From: Phytophthora hibernalis
Lineage: Eukaryota > Oomycota > Peronosporomycetes > Peronosporales > Peronosporaceae
Assembly: GCA_012656075.1 (NCBI GenBank)
Contig: JAAKBF010000266.1
Coordinates: forward strand, 228,639 to 292,638
Length of the DNA stretch: 64,000 bases
Direction of reading: 5' to 3'
The translations under genes and the position numbers were made by a program. Numbering within the stretch: position 1 is the first letter of the stretch; every line of letters begins with the position of its first letter. The notes beneath the pieces were generated by a model, which did not search any database, was not told the origin of the DNA, and saw only the letters and a list, made by a program, of their open reading frames with translations. Positions 40,553 through 51,885 of the stretch are shown piece by piece.

Positions 40553-42441
40553 TGCACGCGATATCATGCCAGGTGGCGTTTTCAGGAATGCTACTAGTTC
40601 TTTAGAAATTTCGTGGGTGATAGGCAGGTCTCTAATAGTGGGACCTCACACAATTCCCACTATTACCATGGCATTTCTGGCTCGATCAGGCGAGATTTCG
40701 GAGGTCCCCACTGAGTCGAGGGCTGACGCACATCTCGTGTACTATAGCTACCCCTGCTTTCTATATCTTAATCGGCTTCGTTTACAAGTGCACTACTGCT
40801 TTCACGCATTTGCATTACCTAGACTCACGCAAAGCACTTTTGAGCCAGGGAATGAAGACTGGAAATGATGCCAAAACTGTCGCTCATTATCACGATGATT
40901 CCGAGTAGATTCACTCGTGAAGCATATATTGTCATACAAAATAATACTTGCTCTCCAAGAAGCTGTAATTATTGCAGGCTCAGACACACTTTTCGTCGCG
41001 GAACACCGTGTCAAACATACACATCAACGCCGTCCCTGTTGAAGTATTTCTGCACCTTGTCCAAATTGTTGTCACGTTGTACAACAAAATGCTGATTATT
41101 GGTTACGTTTGTGTGTACAGACCAGGCAGCCAATCAACGAGCGTAGTCGACGTACCAGTAGTGGTCCGCACGACGTGCTGGGCGGACTACGTTGTCATGC
41201 GGGCTCATGGTCGGAGAGACCGTCGTGGGTGGCCACAGCGTTGTTGTTGGAGGTGGTGTTATTGATGGCGCTGCTGCCAGTGTATGTAGCACGTGGGAGT
41301 CGGTGTATGCGCTGATGTTGTTTGCGCGAGTGGTTAGCGTGGTGCGGATGTGGCAGTTTCGATGGTGGTCATGTTGCACATGTACATGGTTGCTACGTAC
41401 TCCTCGGCGTGCTGGGTTGTTGTGATCACGGATGTGACCGTGGGTGCCGTGCGCAATGACGCCGAAGTTGTCTCCAGCGGTGGAAGACCCCCGCCCGCCT
41501 TGCTAGAAACTCCGTAATTTGTTTTGGTCCTAGAGGTTACACTTGGGTTACGATAATGCAAAGTGTGTATGGTTCCACGACTTGACGAAATGCTTCGATC
41601 GATTGACAAATCGTCAAGTTGAACAAATCAGCTCTAGGTGCTGTTGGCTTGGATGCCATGTTCGACAGATCATATCTCAACCATTATTGGGGTTCCAGGG
41701 TACAGAACCCTACTCACTATGCTTAGAATTTTGTGATATTATCGCTTCATGTAATTAATGTCTGTACCAGTTAGATTTCGAAAAAGTTAACTTTTGGCTC
41801 ACCTCCGGAGATCAGTGGTTTTTCGCCTGATCGAGCTAGGAGAGCCATGTTTATCTCCTGGTCGAAGGAACTCAATCTTCAAAGTGGGAGTTTTGGGAGC
41901 TTACAATTTTCAAGTTAAATCGCTACCTTAGGATATATTGTCATCGATACTACCTGTACAAGCTGCAGTCGCTCATACATGTATATTAGTGCCGTGAGTA
42001 ACTCTGGTCGGCGCGAAGTGACGGGTACATTTTCAAATGTCACCCACCTCAATTTTGAAGCACCTGATTCGGGGCAGTATCAGTCGAACACAGAAAGCAG
42101 TTGTACGGCATTTGCGGTGTAGCTTTCGAGCGATAAGTCAACATTTATTTTCTTAGACACCGAGTTTACTCTAAGCTTATAATATATTTTTGGCAGGCGT
42201 CCAATGGTAGTTATCAGGTCGCAGGTTTCGGGCCAATCAGTGGGCGCGGCACTTATCCGCTTGCGTGTCATCGCCGTCACTATGGATATCCACCCCGGGC
42301 AAGCCTCGCGTTCTTGCTCCGGCCTCTGCCTTCGTGTCTCTCGCAGCTTCAATGACCGCTTGTTGGCGTTCTGCTCTCTGCACTCTATCAGTCTCGTGTT
42401 CGCTCCGTAACGAAAAGGTCCAGAGTCATCACCTCCGAAAC
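40553..42441. other. Intergenic region upstream of the dioxygenase gene
   Basis: Degenerate frames after the hAT fragment (to about 41100) may be its remains. 41130-41520 is strongly G/T-rich on the plus strand, with no clear gene. ACTTGACGA...TCGTCAAGT near 41579-41617 forms a 9-bp stem. The sequence ATATTTTTGGCAGGCGTCCA (42184-42203) recurs almost unchanged at 54527-54544. Confidence 0.4.
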
Positions 42442-43736
42442 ATGCGTCTTCAAGCGATCCGGCCTCTGTGCAGCCGGTTGACGTCGAACGCCGCCACCTC
42501 CAGGACCATGCACTCGTGGGGGCACGCAGCTTCGCGTCCGCACTAGCGGAGGGCGAACGCGTCACCAAAGTGGCGGAGCTCGCCAGCGAGCAGGCGGTGC
42601 GCGTGACGTTCGAGGACGGCGCCATCGCCAAGTTCCACAAGCTCTGGCTGCGCGACCACTGCCGCTGTGAGCACTGCATGCACCCGGAGACGCAGCAGAG
42701 GCAGCTGGACACGGCCTCCATCCCCATGGACACGCCATTCCGCCGCCTCCAAGTCACGGACACCGGCGAAACTGTCGCCATCGACTGGGACGCGCCGGTG
42801 GGAGGCACCCCGTGCACAGCCAGTGAGTTCGACGCGCAGTGGCTGCGTGACCACGCGTACTGGCTGGAGGGCGGTAATGCTGAGGACACGGCCACTGCGC
42901 CCTACCCGAAGTCGTACCGTCAGCCGCGGCTTACTACCAAGGAGCTGTGGGCTGGCATCGACTTTAAACTACCGGTGCACGACTACAAGGCGTGCGTGGA
43001 CGACATTGAGCCGTTCATGCGCGACCTGTATTCCTACGGCCTCGTGCGTGTGTCGGACACGCCCAACACTATGGAAGCTACCGAGAAGTTCTCCAAGAAG
43101 ATCGGGTTCGTACTGCGAACCATCTACGGCACAATGTGGACGACCAACCCGACGAACGAGACCGAGGGATACAATGACACGGCGTCGACCAACCTGGAGC
43201 TGCTGCACCACACGGACGGCACGTACATGCGCGACCCACCTGGGCTGCAGATCTTCAACTGTGCAGCCCAAGCTGGCGAAGGTGGTGAGAGTCGCTATGT
43301 GGACTCCTTCCACGTGGTGGAGACGCTGCGGAGCGAGGACCCGGAGGCCTTCCGCGTGCTGAGCACGACGCCGCTGCCATACTTCACTGTGGATAACGAC
43401 GCCCACCAGGCCACCATGGAGCCGCTCATTCGTGTTGACTATGCCAACAACGTTGTGCAGTTCCGTCACAATGACTACGACCGTGCACCGTTGACGCACT
43501 TAAGCTTCGAGGAGGTGGGCGAGTTCTACAAGGCGCACCGCAAGCTGCTCGAGATCATGCGCCGACCAGAGATGGAGTTCTGCACGCAGCTCCAAGTGGG
43601 TGACATGATCGTGGTCGACAACCAGCGTGTGATGCATGGCCGCCACGCCTTTCAGGGCGGAGACCGCGCTCTCATCGGCTGCTACATCGGCCAAACGGAG
43701 TATGAGAGCCGCCTACGTGTGCTCGGAATCATTTAA
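42442..43736 (+). CDS. Gamma-butyrobetaine hydroxylase-like 2OG-Fe(II) dioxygenase
   Basis: The 43736-ending frame is open for 422 codons. An N-terminal DUF971-type domain (LWLRDHCRCEHCMHPETQQR, then FDAQWLRDHAYW) with a zinc-type Cys cluster precedes a TauD/TfdA domain. Fe(II) ligands are HTD in ELLHHTDGTYMRDPPG (about 43202-43250) and the distal His of QRVMHGRHAF (43624-43653); GGDRALIGCYI and YESRLR supply the 2-oxoglutarate Arg region. It resembles BBOX1 and trimethyllysine dioxygenase, enzymes of carnitine synthesis; which of the two is undecided. The likely ATG (42442, MRLQAIRPLCSRLTSNAATS, a mitochondrial-type presequence) is in another frame and joins through a 1-base gap at a five-G run (42518-42522). 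The gene converges with the kinase gene downstream. Confidence 0.85.
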
Positions 43737-44003
43737 GTGCAGAGGTTTGTATTTCATGGATAGACACCAGAACCGAGAAGGAAGGTGTCTCGTAATGGCG
43801 TGCTGCTATTAATAGGGCACCTCAGCTCGATAACGAGAAGTTTTGAAACATAACTCTTGTGAAAGTTGGTTGTGAATACCTACGTAGCACTATTTCAGAA
43901 AGTAACTTATTACTCTTGCTTTTGTCCTAGGTGAGGCTCGATGCGACGGTGAAGCGAGTTCAAGATTACATTATTCACAACAACAACACTAGTCTAAACT
44001 TAA

Positions 44004-46967
44004 CTATTTGAGAGGCGCGCACTCATCTCTACTCACACGCCTTCCCCGGCCACTATCAATTTCTTCTGTCGTCTGTGTACGTCCAGTGTCGTCGAAGTTA
44101 CTGCTATCGAGAATAGGCGGCGCAATAACTGAGTCATTCCCCCTACCATGCGCACGCGCCAATTGCCGGCGCCGCTCCTCAGCCAGCTCAATCTCCAACA
44201 GCTGCACGATATCTTCAAAATTTGGACGTCTCAGCGGATTGTCATGCCAGCAACGCTTCATAATTTTGCCAAACAGTCGAGGGCATTCCTGTGGAATGGG
44301 AGGTCGAACACCACTCAGCACCGCCTCAGCCACTGCCAGGACGCTTCCAGGGATGTCTGCATACGGCGCAGCACAAGTGTACAGCTGCCAGCAAATGATG
44401 CCGAAACTGTAAACATCAATCTTGACAGAATACTCAGACGTGGCTTCGTCCTTCAGGACCTCGGGCGCAGCCCAGCATGCACTTCCGATGTTGGTCGTCA
44501 TTTGCACGGTGACATCGGCCGACGGAAGAAGTTCGGTCGTGGAGCCACCACGTCACGAGTGCGCAGCAGTCGTGATTCGCCAAAATCTGCAACCTTTAGC
44601 ATCTCCTGCTCAGAGTCAAAGATGCAATTCAATGGCTTGAGATCTCGATGCACAATGGGAACTGGGAGGCCATGCAAGAAGCGCATACCCACAGCAATCA
44701 TGTGGGCATAGCGCAATCCACGCTCATACGAAAAGGGCGTATTTCGGTTTGCATCGATCAAGTCCTGCAGCGTTCCACCGCCAAGATATTCGTACACAAT
44801 GTAGAGGTTGATGCCACTGGTGTAGCAACCATAGGTCATCATCACACAAGGATGGACCAGCTTCGACGACAGGTAGGCTTCCTCCTTGATATGTTCCAGA
44901 CACTCCATCTGGGCGTGCTTGAACGTCTTCACGGCCACCTCAATCGACCGCGACACGGGGGCATCCACGTATCCTCCTTGGCGCCAACTAGCTTTCAGTA
45001 CAATTGCAAAAGTACCTTCACCAACGATATTGACCGGGTCATCGAACTCGATACTGCTTGGGTCGATGGCTTTGAGCGACAGTCCGAAGTCAAATGCTTT
45101 TCTACACCGATGAAAGTTCGTGAAAGTGATGGCAGCAGTACACACACCCAGGATGTCGAATATGGATTGCATTGCAAACGACGCGAGCGTCGGCACATTA
45201 GCAGAGTCGGCCACCTTCAGCGCCGTCAGAATAATGAGACTTCCCAGCACACAAAAACACGATCAGATACGACCTTGCCACCTTGTTAAGTCTGCCAGTC
45301 GCTGATGTCGGGTACGATTCACCAATCGTGCGTTTGAAGCGCACGTAGAAGATAAAGTTGAAGCCGAACGCCAACAACGGGTAGTACACGTATAGAATGA
45401 GACGACAAGTCGGGTAGAGGCACGGTGAAAAGGTCTCATCGTCGAGGACCTCCTCTTCAGTCTCTGACGAGGAACCCGACGCCGAATTTTCATCATCGTC
45501 GTAGTCATACGTGTCTCCAGACCGATAGCCCACAAGCGCCAAAATCACTGCTGCCACCACCGAAAGCAGTAGCACATTCATCGTGTATCTGTGATATCGG
45601 CGCTTAGCGCTCTGTGAGTCCATCAACACGTCCGCGTACGAAACCACCGATCGATACATATTAAATGCGATGGCGCACGTAAATGAAATCTGCGCGAAGT
45701 TGAAGAAGCACTCGAACATACAGAAGAACAGATACGCCATGTCGGTCAAGGTGGACGTCTCCAGCATCACTCGCAGCAGACTTGTAATCCAATACCCGCA
45801 TTGTACACAGCTCAGTTCCAGCACGAACGGGTGCGAGTATGTGCGAAAACTCCGGAACGTCACGTGCATGATCACCACGACGAGACATCCACAGTGACAG
45901 CACCATCAAAATGCAGTGAATGTACGTGTACGTGTCTGCAAACATGCTGGTGCCATCCCCGAGGACGACGCCGACCATGACGAACCATCATCCGACTTTG
46001 CTTCAGATGAGGACACACCTCGTAATGTTGAACCCGAACTCGTCGAACTCAAATCTGCCTCCGCCCCTATGCTGCCTGAAGTGGTCACCACGCCGCTTCC
46101 ACTTCCACTACCGCTACTGGACGTCGTGTTGGTGCTGGTTTCATCGAGTTGGACTGGATCTCCACCCTACGCGGGCAATAAGAATCGCCGCGATCACGAA
46201 AGCCGTAAGTGTGACGCCGATGCACGCAATGAAGATGCCCATCTTCTTGCGGGATCTAGCACGGTGCTGGTTCTTCTCTAACAATTTGGCGCGCATGGCT
46301 TCCACCTTCATGCGTCTCTGCAGCCTCCTCCTGTTCCGGTCTTCGTCGTCACTGACTGAGCTGGGTGCGAACGGTCCGTCATCGAGTTGGTCGTCATATG
46401 GCCCAGGACTCGAGCCACTGCTCAACCCGGCACACCGGCCGTCAAGTGGGGATGGGCGTGCTGATCCATGTCGTCCTGTGGGCGTCTCCATTGGGCGTAA
46501 AGTGCGCCATGTAGTCCGAGTCCCTGTCTCTCTTCTCTGTAGCTGTAGCAACCGTCTGTAGTTCCCGTCCGTTCTTCCTGTTCTTGCTGCTGTTCTCGTC
46601 CGTCGACAGCTGCGGGTTGGTGGTGGAGAACCGATTGGTGGAGCTCATGGACGACGCGTAGGACTCGAGGATACTGCGCACGTAAAGCTCCTGGTCCGCA
46701 CTGGGGCGCGCGCTCGTGGCCTCCGCTGCGCTTCCGCTTGGGGCGCATGGCTGTCACCTTCTTCCACCACGTGGCGCCGCGACTCGAGCCGGCGCTGCTG
46801 CAGGAGCTCGTGAGTTCGCTGGCGGTGCTTGCGTTGCTGTTCACCGACAGGTCGAAGGCCGGCAGCTCCGGCACGACGGACGCGTCGGACGGCAAGTCGC
46901 TGGTGCGCGGCTCCAGCAGCGGCGGCTTCCTGCGCCGGCGCTCGGGCGGCTTGGCGACGGAGCCCAT
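44004..46967 (-). CDS. Seven-transmembrane receptor-TKL kinase fusion (GPCR-TKL type)
   Basis: The ATG at 46967 gives MGSVAKPPERRRRK. A polar cytosolic region precedes a single TM (GIFIACIGVTLTAFVIAA, about 46230), then a Ser/Gly-rich loop. Further hydrophobic segments follow: TYTYIHCILMVLSLWM, GYWITSLLRVML, MAYLFFCMFECFFNFAQISF, VLLLSVVAAVILALVG, LYVYYPLLAFGFNFIFYV, YLIVFLCAG with LIILTALKVAD, and FDILGVCTAAITF. The C-terminal kinase has GEGTFAIVLKAS, VAVKTFK, IVHRDLKPLNCIF, VADFGESRLL, WAAPEVLK and DVYSFGIICWQLY, all catalytic residues present. Such receptor-kinase fusions are known in oomycetes and would couple a membrane signal to Ser/Thr phosphorylation. Single-base shifts (about 46700, 46450, 46150, 45940, 45880, 45243, 44520) are either sequencing errors or decay. 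Confidence 0.75.
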
Positions 46968-47124
46968 AGCGCATGAAGAGCAATAACCCGAGTCTTTTCC
47001 CACGAGCAGTGTACGCGATTAAGTGCGCAGGTGGGATGGCGTCTAGGAGGGTATCAGATGCAACAGGTCTGTGGTGGTAGTGAAAACAATAAGGAGATAG
47101 ATAGAAGGACGGAGGGTATGTGTT

Positions 47125-47715
47125 ATGGCGGGCGCAGTGGCGGCCGCACCATCTGCGCAAAACGAATGGGCTCTGGAACAGAGAGAGGAAGCCATACTGG
47201 GGGCAAGTGCAGACGAGTTGTGCGGTTTATGTCGATGGCAAAGACCGGACGAGTCGTTGTGCACAGTCTGTATGAGGCGAGCGAGCGATTCCGAGTCGCC
47301 ACCTGGGGCAAATTGCGCCTGCACGGCCAGCGTCGACCAGCTATTAATACATGTACATATTTTATGTAATTCACTCGTCTCGGGTCTGCAGACCCCGAGA
47401 CGACTTGCGCCGCGCAAAGTGATCGAGGCCGCGTTTGCAATGAGCAGCGAGCGCACGTTGAAGTTGCCTTTTTATCAGGCGGATCGGAGCCCGAGTGAAT
47501 GGCTGGCGAAGACGACAGCTCCGACCCCAAAGGCCGAGTCGCAGATGCGAATGGTCACTCTGACAACTGCAGTGGGCTTATTAATGAACATACTTGCGCC
47601 GCCGGAGTTCAGAGGTCATGTATCAGCGAAAACCGCGAGGTCTCGGTTGTCGTATTATTATTGTGGAGGTTGTGTAAATTACACATTATTACACAGTGTA
47701 ATACAACTTGTATAA
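47125..47715 (+). CDS. Hypothetical protein with paired CXXC motifs
   Basis: The ATG at 47125 opens MAGAVAAAPSAQNEWALEQR, then ELCGLCRWQRPDESLCTVCM, a CX2C-x9-CX2C arrangement that could bind zinc. The gene would be divergent from the kinase gene, with about 157 bp between starts. From about 47595 the frame enters a repeat (GCCGGAGTTCAGAGGTC, then GTCTCGGTTGTCGT) that recurs at 48904, so the C-terminus is repeat-derived. No homology recognised. A competing minus-strand frame (47123-47530) cannot be excluded. Confidence 0.3.
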   Translation: MAGAVAAAPSAQNEWALEQREEAILGASADELCGLCRWQRPDESLCTVCMRRASDSESPPGANCACTASVDQLLIHVHILCNSLVSGLQTPRRLAPRKVIEAAFAMSSERTLKLPFYQADRSPSEWLAKTTAPTPKAESQMRMVTLTTAVGLLMNILAPPEFRGHVSAKTARSRLSYYYCGGCVNYTLLHSVIQLV

Positions 47716-48748
47716 TTTTATAAAAATAATCTTATTATATCCGCTGGGTATAAGAGAATGTAGGTAAGCACATGTAGGTGCTGCTTGTTTGCTCATATTA
47801 TGAGACGGCGTTGAACCAAATGATACTTATCAACCAAATACGAATCACGATTTAGGCACACCACTCGCACGAGGGCGTCTTGACCTCATTTTGAGCCCTT
47901 GTCCACTTGAAAATGTTAAGAATTGGTGAAGTGGCACGCTCTGGAAAAAATATCTCCATTTTCATACCCCCAAAATGGCGAAACATTTTGTTGTCTCAAT
48001 ATCTTTTAATTTTTGGGAAAAGTGTATTATCGGAAAGCTCTTGTTAAAAGAAATCGAAATAGAGTAGTTTTACGCTTTGAAAGGATAAAACGACAACAAC
48101 AATTTAAAATTTCGGCTAGGTACGAAAAACAGGCGGTCAACTTTAAACTCGATAACTCTAAATGGTGGATAAGTATCATTTGTTCGCCGCAGTCTCTTAT
48201 AATACCATTATAAAACTAATAGTGCCACGATGCGGTGGCCTTTTGGAGCTATTTCTCCACAATGTATGTATTCGTAGTAGCCACTCCGAGGACAGGAGCA
48301 CGACCTTCAACATAAACAGCCCACTGTTTAAGGTTATTCTTTCAAAATGAATGAACATCGAGAAGTAACTTTATATACATTGCTCCATACTTCCGTGTGC
48401 TCGTGCGAGCATCCTCTTTACAGCTTGAGGTGAGAAGTTGCGCCACCCCTAAAATAGACTTTGTGCAACTCGGTTAAATTTTCTCCACTGTGCAAAAGTC
48501 TGAGATGCACCCAATGACCTCGCTTTTGCCCTCCCCGAACAGCATTTCTGCGTTGTCAGCCTGTAACCACGACGGTTGTGCTTCAAAACCGAGTTTTAGA
48601 GTTTAGCAGCTGCATTTCATCTGCTTCGGAGTAAAGTCGTAATTAGGATAAAATTGAGATTGAGTTGTCAGAAAAATATAATTGACTTTTATCGAGCCTT
48701 TTGCCAAAGCGTATGCAAAGTAAAGCGTAAAATCACTGAGTCAGTGCT
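47716..48748. other. Non-coding stretch
   Basis: No gene found. ATGTAGGTGCTGCTTGTTTGCTCAT at about 47771-47795 is a partial copy of the hairpin unit at 50744-51007. The rest is AT-rich and unique as far as I can see. Confidence 0.4.
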
Positions 48749-49199
48749 TTCAATTATCACAATCTTTTAGACAAATCTCAGTGAAATTCACTGATTAATG
48801 GAAATTCCTCTATGTATTATAGTGACGACGCAGCGGATAAACCTATCAACATAATATGTAGTGACGACACAAGCGGATAAACCTATCATCGAAAACCGCC
48901 GGAGTTCAGGCGCCTCGGTTGTCGTAATATAATAATAATAATAATATTATTATACGATATACGACAACCGAGACCTCCTGAACTTTGCTATAAGCGACAG
49001 ACGAACAATAGAGAATGCTATCAGTGGATGTGGGCGCCAATGCCGTTTTGCTCTCGCCCAGCCAATTCGCTTTCGTCTTCGTTGTCTTGAATCCGCCAAC
49101 GAATATCATATTTTTCCTGTCTCAACGTACTTTCACTGATCTGCATCCGAAAACTGCAGTTATCACAATCTTTTAGACAAATCTCAGTGAAATTCACTT
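48749..49199. repeat. Repeat family R3, rearranged copy, with a palindrome
   Basis: The stretch 48985-49199 aligns with 51038-51255, and 48749-48895 aligns with the right part of 51210-51312, so the copy is rearranged. Within it 48801-48895 contains a tandem of AGTGACGACGCAGCGGATAAACCTATCA-like units. GTTCAGG...CTCGGTTGTCGT (48904-48925) pairs with ACGACAACCGAG...CCTGAAC (48961-48982) around an AAT-rich loop. On the minus strand 49109-49015 reads RWRIQDNEDESELAGREQNG in one frame, conserved in the other copy. Confidence 0.6.
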
Positions 49200-50743
49200 T
49201 TGTGACGAAGTCGGTGAAACGTTTTCGCCCAAGTGTATAGGGGTAGCCCAGACTTATGCCTGAAACTTAAGTCTCCGCGGTGTAGACCCTGAACACAGTT
49301 CCTTGAAACCAGGAGATGGCGTTACCTTGTGTAATCCCTATCGTCGTCGATTAATTCGGGAGCCTGGATTGCCACCAAAAATGAGTTGTCCAATACAAAT
49401 AGGCCTGGAAAATGTCGGGCGTAACGTTCACTTCCTGAACACAATTCTCCAATGTCTGAATCCAAATCCAAGAACCCAGAAGAAACACCATTATCAGATA
49501 ACCAATACAACAAACAGAGTTATATACAACAAACAGCCACTACTTATTCTTATAGACCCTTGAGCGGTGGGTCTGAACGCCAGTCAACTAGGGCTGCGTT
49601 CAGGTACTGGTCAACCCTGAAACCCTTTCGCACGCGCACCACCCTCAGATGAGGAAATAATACACACAATACAATCCAACCTTGAACGCAGTCTATCACA
49701 TATTCCTGGGGGTGACTGATACTAATCACCCGAGAAGATCTTGTCAATATGAAATGAAACACCGCCCTTACCGTACACACAGGGATCAACTAGAAAATGA
49801 AATGCAAGGATCACGTCAAACACCTACGTGAATGATCCCTCACAACTGGACTTGAATATTTTAGGAGACCCGCACCGCACCGTTCTTAACTGATCGGCGG
49901 ACCCGTTTCCTGCTTGTCGGAAGCCCTTCTTTGAGCGACTTGAACTCTGATTCTTATCTTTGCTAGCCTATCGCTAGCTCTTCGTAAATGGCATCTTGTT
50001 GTCTTCGTTCTTCGATGTTCTTCCGTGTTCTTCTGTGTTCCTTCATTGCGATATTCTGATTTGACTTGATTTGATTAAACTGGTTGTAGACGTTGACACT
50101 TTGTGGGTTGATCTTCCTATCTTCAAGGGTTCATGTTTTGTGTTTGCTGGATTCTTGATATCCTGAACGCAAGTGTAATCCACCTACGCACAGGGTTCTT
50201 GAACCTCGATATTACTGGAAACCGACGTGTACGGCCTCATAGAACAGGATGACCTTGGGCGCACATAATTATTTGCGCTCTCGGGTATCTGCGTTCAAGG
50301 ACAATCTGCGTCCAGGAACTAAAGTGTATCCAAGGTCTTGCGACCAAACGTACACTCACTGTCGAGGGCTTCACATTCTTCTCTCTTGGTTTTACTTCTC
50401 TTGGTTTTTGCTTCACTCGGTATTTGTGGACACACGGATATGCGTGCATTCAGACTTTAGTCGAGTGGGACACCACATACGATACGTTTGCATGGGCGCT
50501 TTCAATTCCAGATCCCGCTTGGGGACAGGCGATCTGGACATAGATCTGCGTCCAGGGCTTTAGGCCCTGACCGCAGTCCACCAAATATAGGGCCCATCTT
50601 AAAGCCTGGTCGCATCCACTCCGCGGAACATAACCAAATTATATGTCGCGCGCAAGGCGCACAGCCAGTACCAATGAATTTTCAATAGCCAATCAAATGT
50701 CAGGATTATTCCAGGTCAGTATTCACTGGGTGACTCCAGGAGA
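49200..50743. other. Non-coding or unrecognised stretch
   Basis: An ORF with ATG at 49452 (MSESKSKNPEETPLSDNQYN, 66 codons) might be the start of a retroelement gag, but nothing downstream supports it. The motif CTGCGTTCAGG or CTGCGTCCAGG recurs near 49597, 50290, 50307 and 50547, suggesting a degenerate repeat or LTR. I could not define its limits. Confidence 0.35.
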
Positions 50744-51007
50744 AAATAGCACTCAGTCTCGTGTCATGAGCAAACAAGCAGCACCTACATATTCCTACCT
50801 ATATTATAGGTAGGTAAATGTAGGTGCTGCTTATATTATAGGTAGGTAAAATGAATGCTGCTTGTTTGCTTGACACGAGACTGCTATTTCAACAAACAAA
50901 GCACCTACATTTACCTACCTATAATATAGGTAGGAATATGTGTTTGCTCATCTTCCTACCTATATTATAGGTAGGTAAATGTAGGTGCTGCTTGTTTGCT
51001 CATGACA
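50744..51007. repeat. Nested hairpin array of a small inverted-repeat element
   Basis: GTGTCATGAGCAAACAAGCA (50761) is mirrored at 50978-51007, giving termini that match over more than 50 bp. A 21-bp near-palindrome (CCTACC-TATATTATA-GGTAGG) occurs complete at 50794-50814, 50914-50934 and 50955-50975 and in part at 50832-50846. An inner pair (50744-50766 with 50870-50890) nests inside. The layout suggests one copy inserted into or duplicated within another. Confidence 0.8.
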
Positions 51008-51037
51008 CGAACTGGTGATAATATTATTATCTCATAC

Positions 51038-51312
51038 CTTGCTATAAGCGACAGACGAACAATAGGGAATGCTATCAGTGCTTGTGGGCACCTATGCCGT
51101 TGTGCTCTCGCCCAGCCAACTCGCTTTCGTCTTCGTTGTCTTGAATCCACCAACGAATACATTTTTCCAGTTTCAACGTACTTTCACTGATATGCGTCCG
51201 AAAATTGCAATTATCATAATCCTTTAGACAAATCTCAGTTAAATTCACTGATTTATGGTAATTCCTCTCACTACATAATATGTAGTGTCGACGCAAGTGG
51301 ATAAACATATCA
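51038..51312. repeat. Repeat family R3, fuller copy
   Basis: It starts TTGCTATAAGCGACAGACGA and ends AGTGGATAAACATATCAC. The minus frame reads RWWIQDNEDESELAGREHNG before a stop, matching the frame of the other copy. That frame is open further upstream on the minus strand to 51524. The family is unrecognised. Confidence 0.6.
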
Positions 51313-51885
51313 CCAGGCCTCCTTAATAGTGCGAATTCTAGGTGAAATCCCAAATCTCCGACTTTTAAATTTCGTTTTGCCCCACCCGGAACAACAACAA
51401 CAAAAATAAAACCAGTCTTGGTAGGGTCATTTACACTGCCTGCACCGGCACGCTGGTCTCCAAGTACGCGCGAGTCACCGGGCACCTGCACTTTAAAAGC
51501 ATGGCAACCTACTTTGAAATTCAACAGAGTGCTCGGTAGCGCTTACTCCTCAACTCTGCATTGTATTGTCTTTTTCGACGTCATGGTGCATTTCGCTTGG
51601 AACGAACGCATGCACAACTTCGTCTCTTTGCTCGTCCTCTACACGGGCCTACTACATAACCACGCTCGGCAAGCTGCTGCCGGCACAAAGTCCTCGATGG
51701 CGCAATACCCTGTCGTTAAAACGACTGATGAGTAGCTAAAGGTGACGGGTGTGGTCGCCGGCTTGACAACTCTACCGGTACTTGAGAACAAGGGTTTAAC
51801 AAAGAATTCGAATCCTACCTCGTTGTACTGGCGGCTACAATACAGGTACGTTTCACGACGTTTCACTTACTCACAGTTGAAGATG
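51313..51885. other. Stretch with unassigned open frames
   Basis: Plus-strand frame 51418-51735 (with VHFAWNERMHNFVSLLVLYT) and the minus-strand continuation of R3 (51313-51524) overlap. Neither shows a known motif. One or both are probably fortuitous. Confidence 0.3.

Noticed and set aside
42969..43499. Minus-strand ORF and the +2 frame ORF (42667-43362) in the dioxygenase gene
   Set aside because: Both overlap the conserved dioxygenase domain and are Arg/Val/His-biased shadows of it.
45920..46561. Plus-strand ORF of 213 codons
   Set aside because: It lies opposite the N-terminal half of the receptor-kinase gene, whose frames show transmembrane and domain continuity.
50744..51007. CRISPR-like array
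   Set aside because: The repeated units are inverted palindromes with no regular spacers of constant length, in a eukaryotic transposon-rich context.
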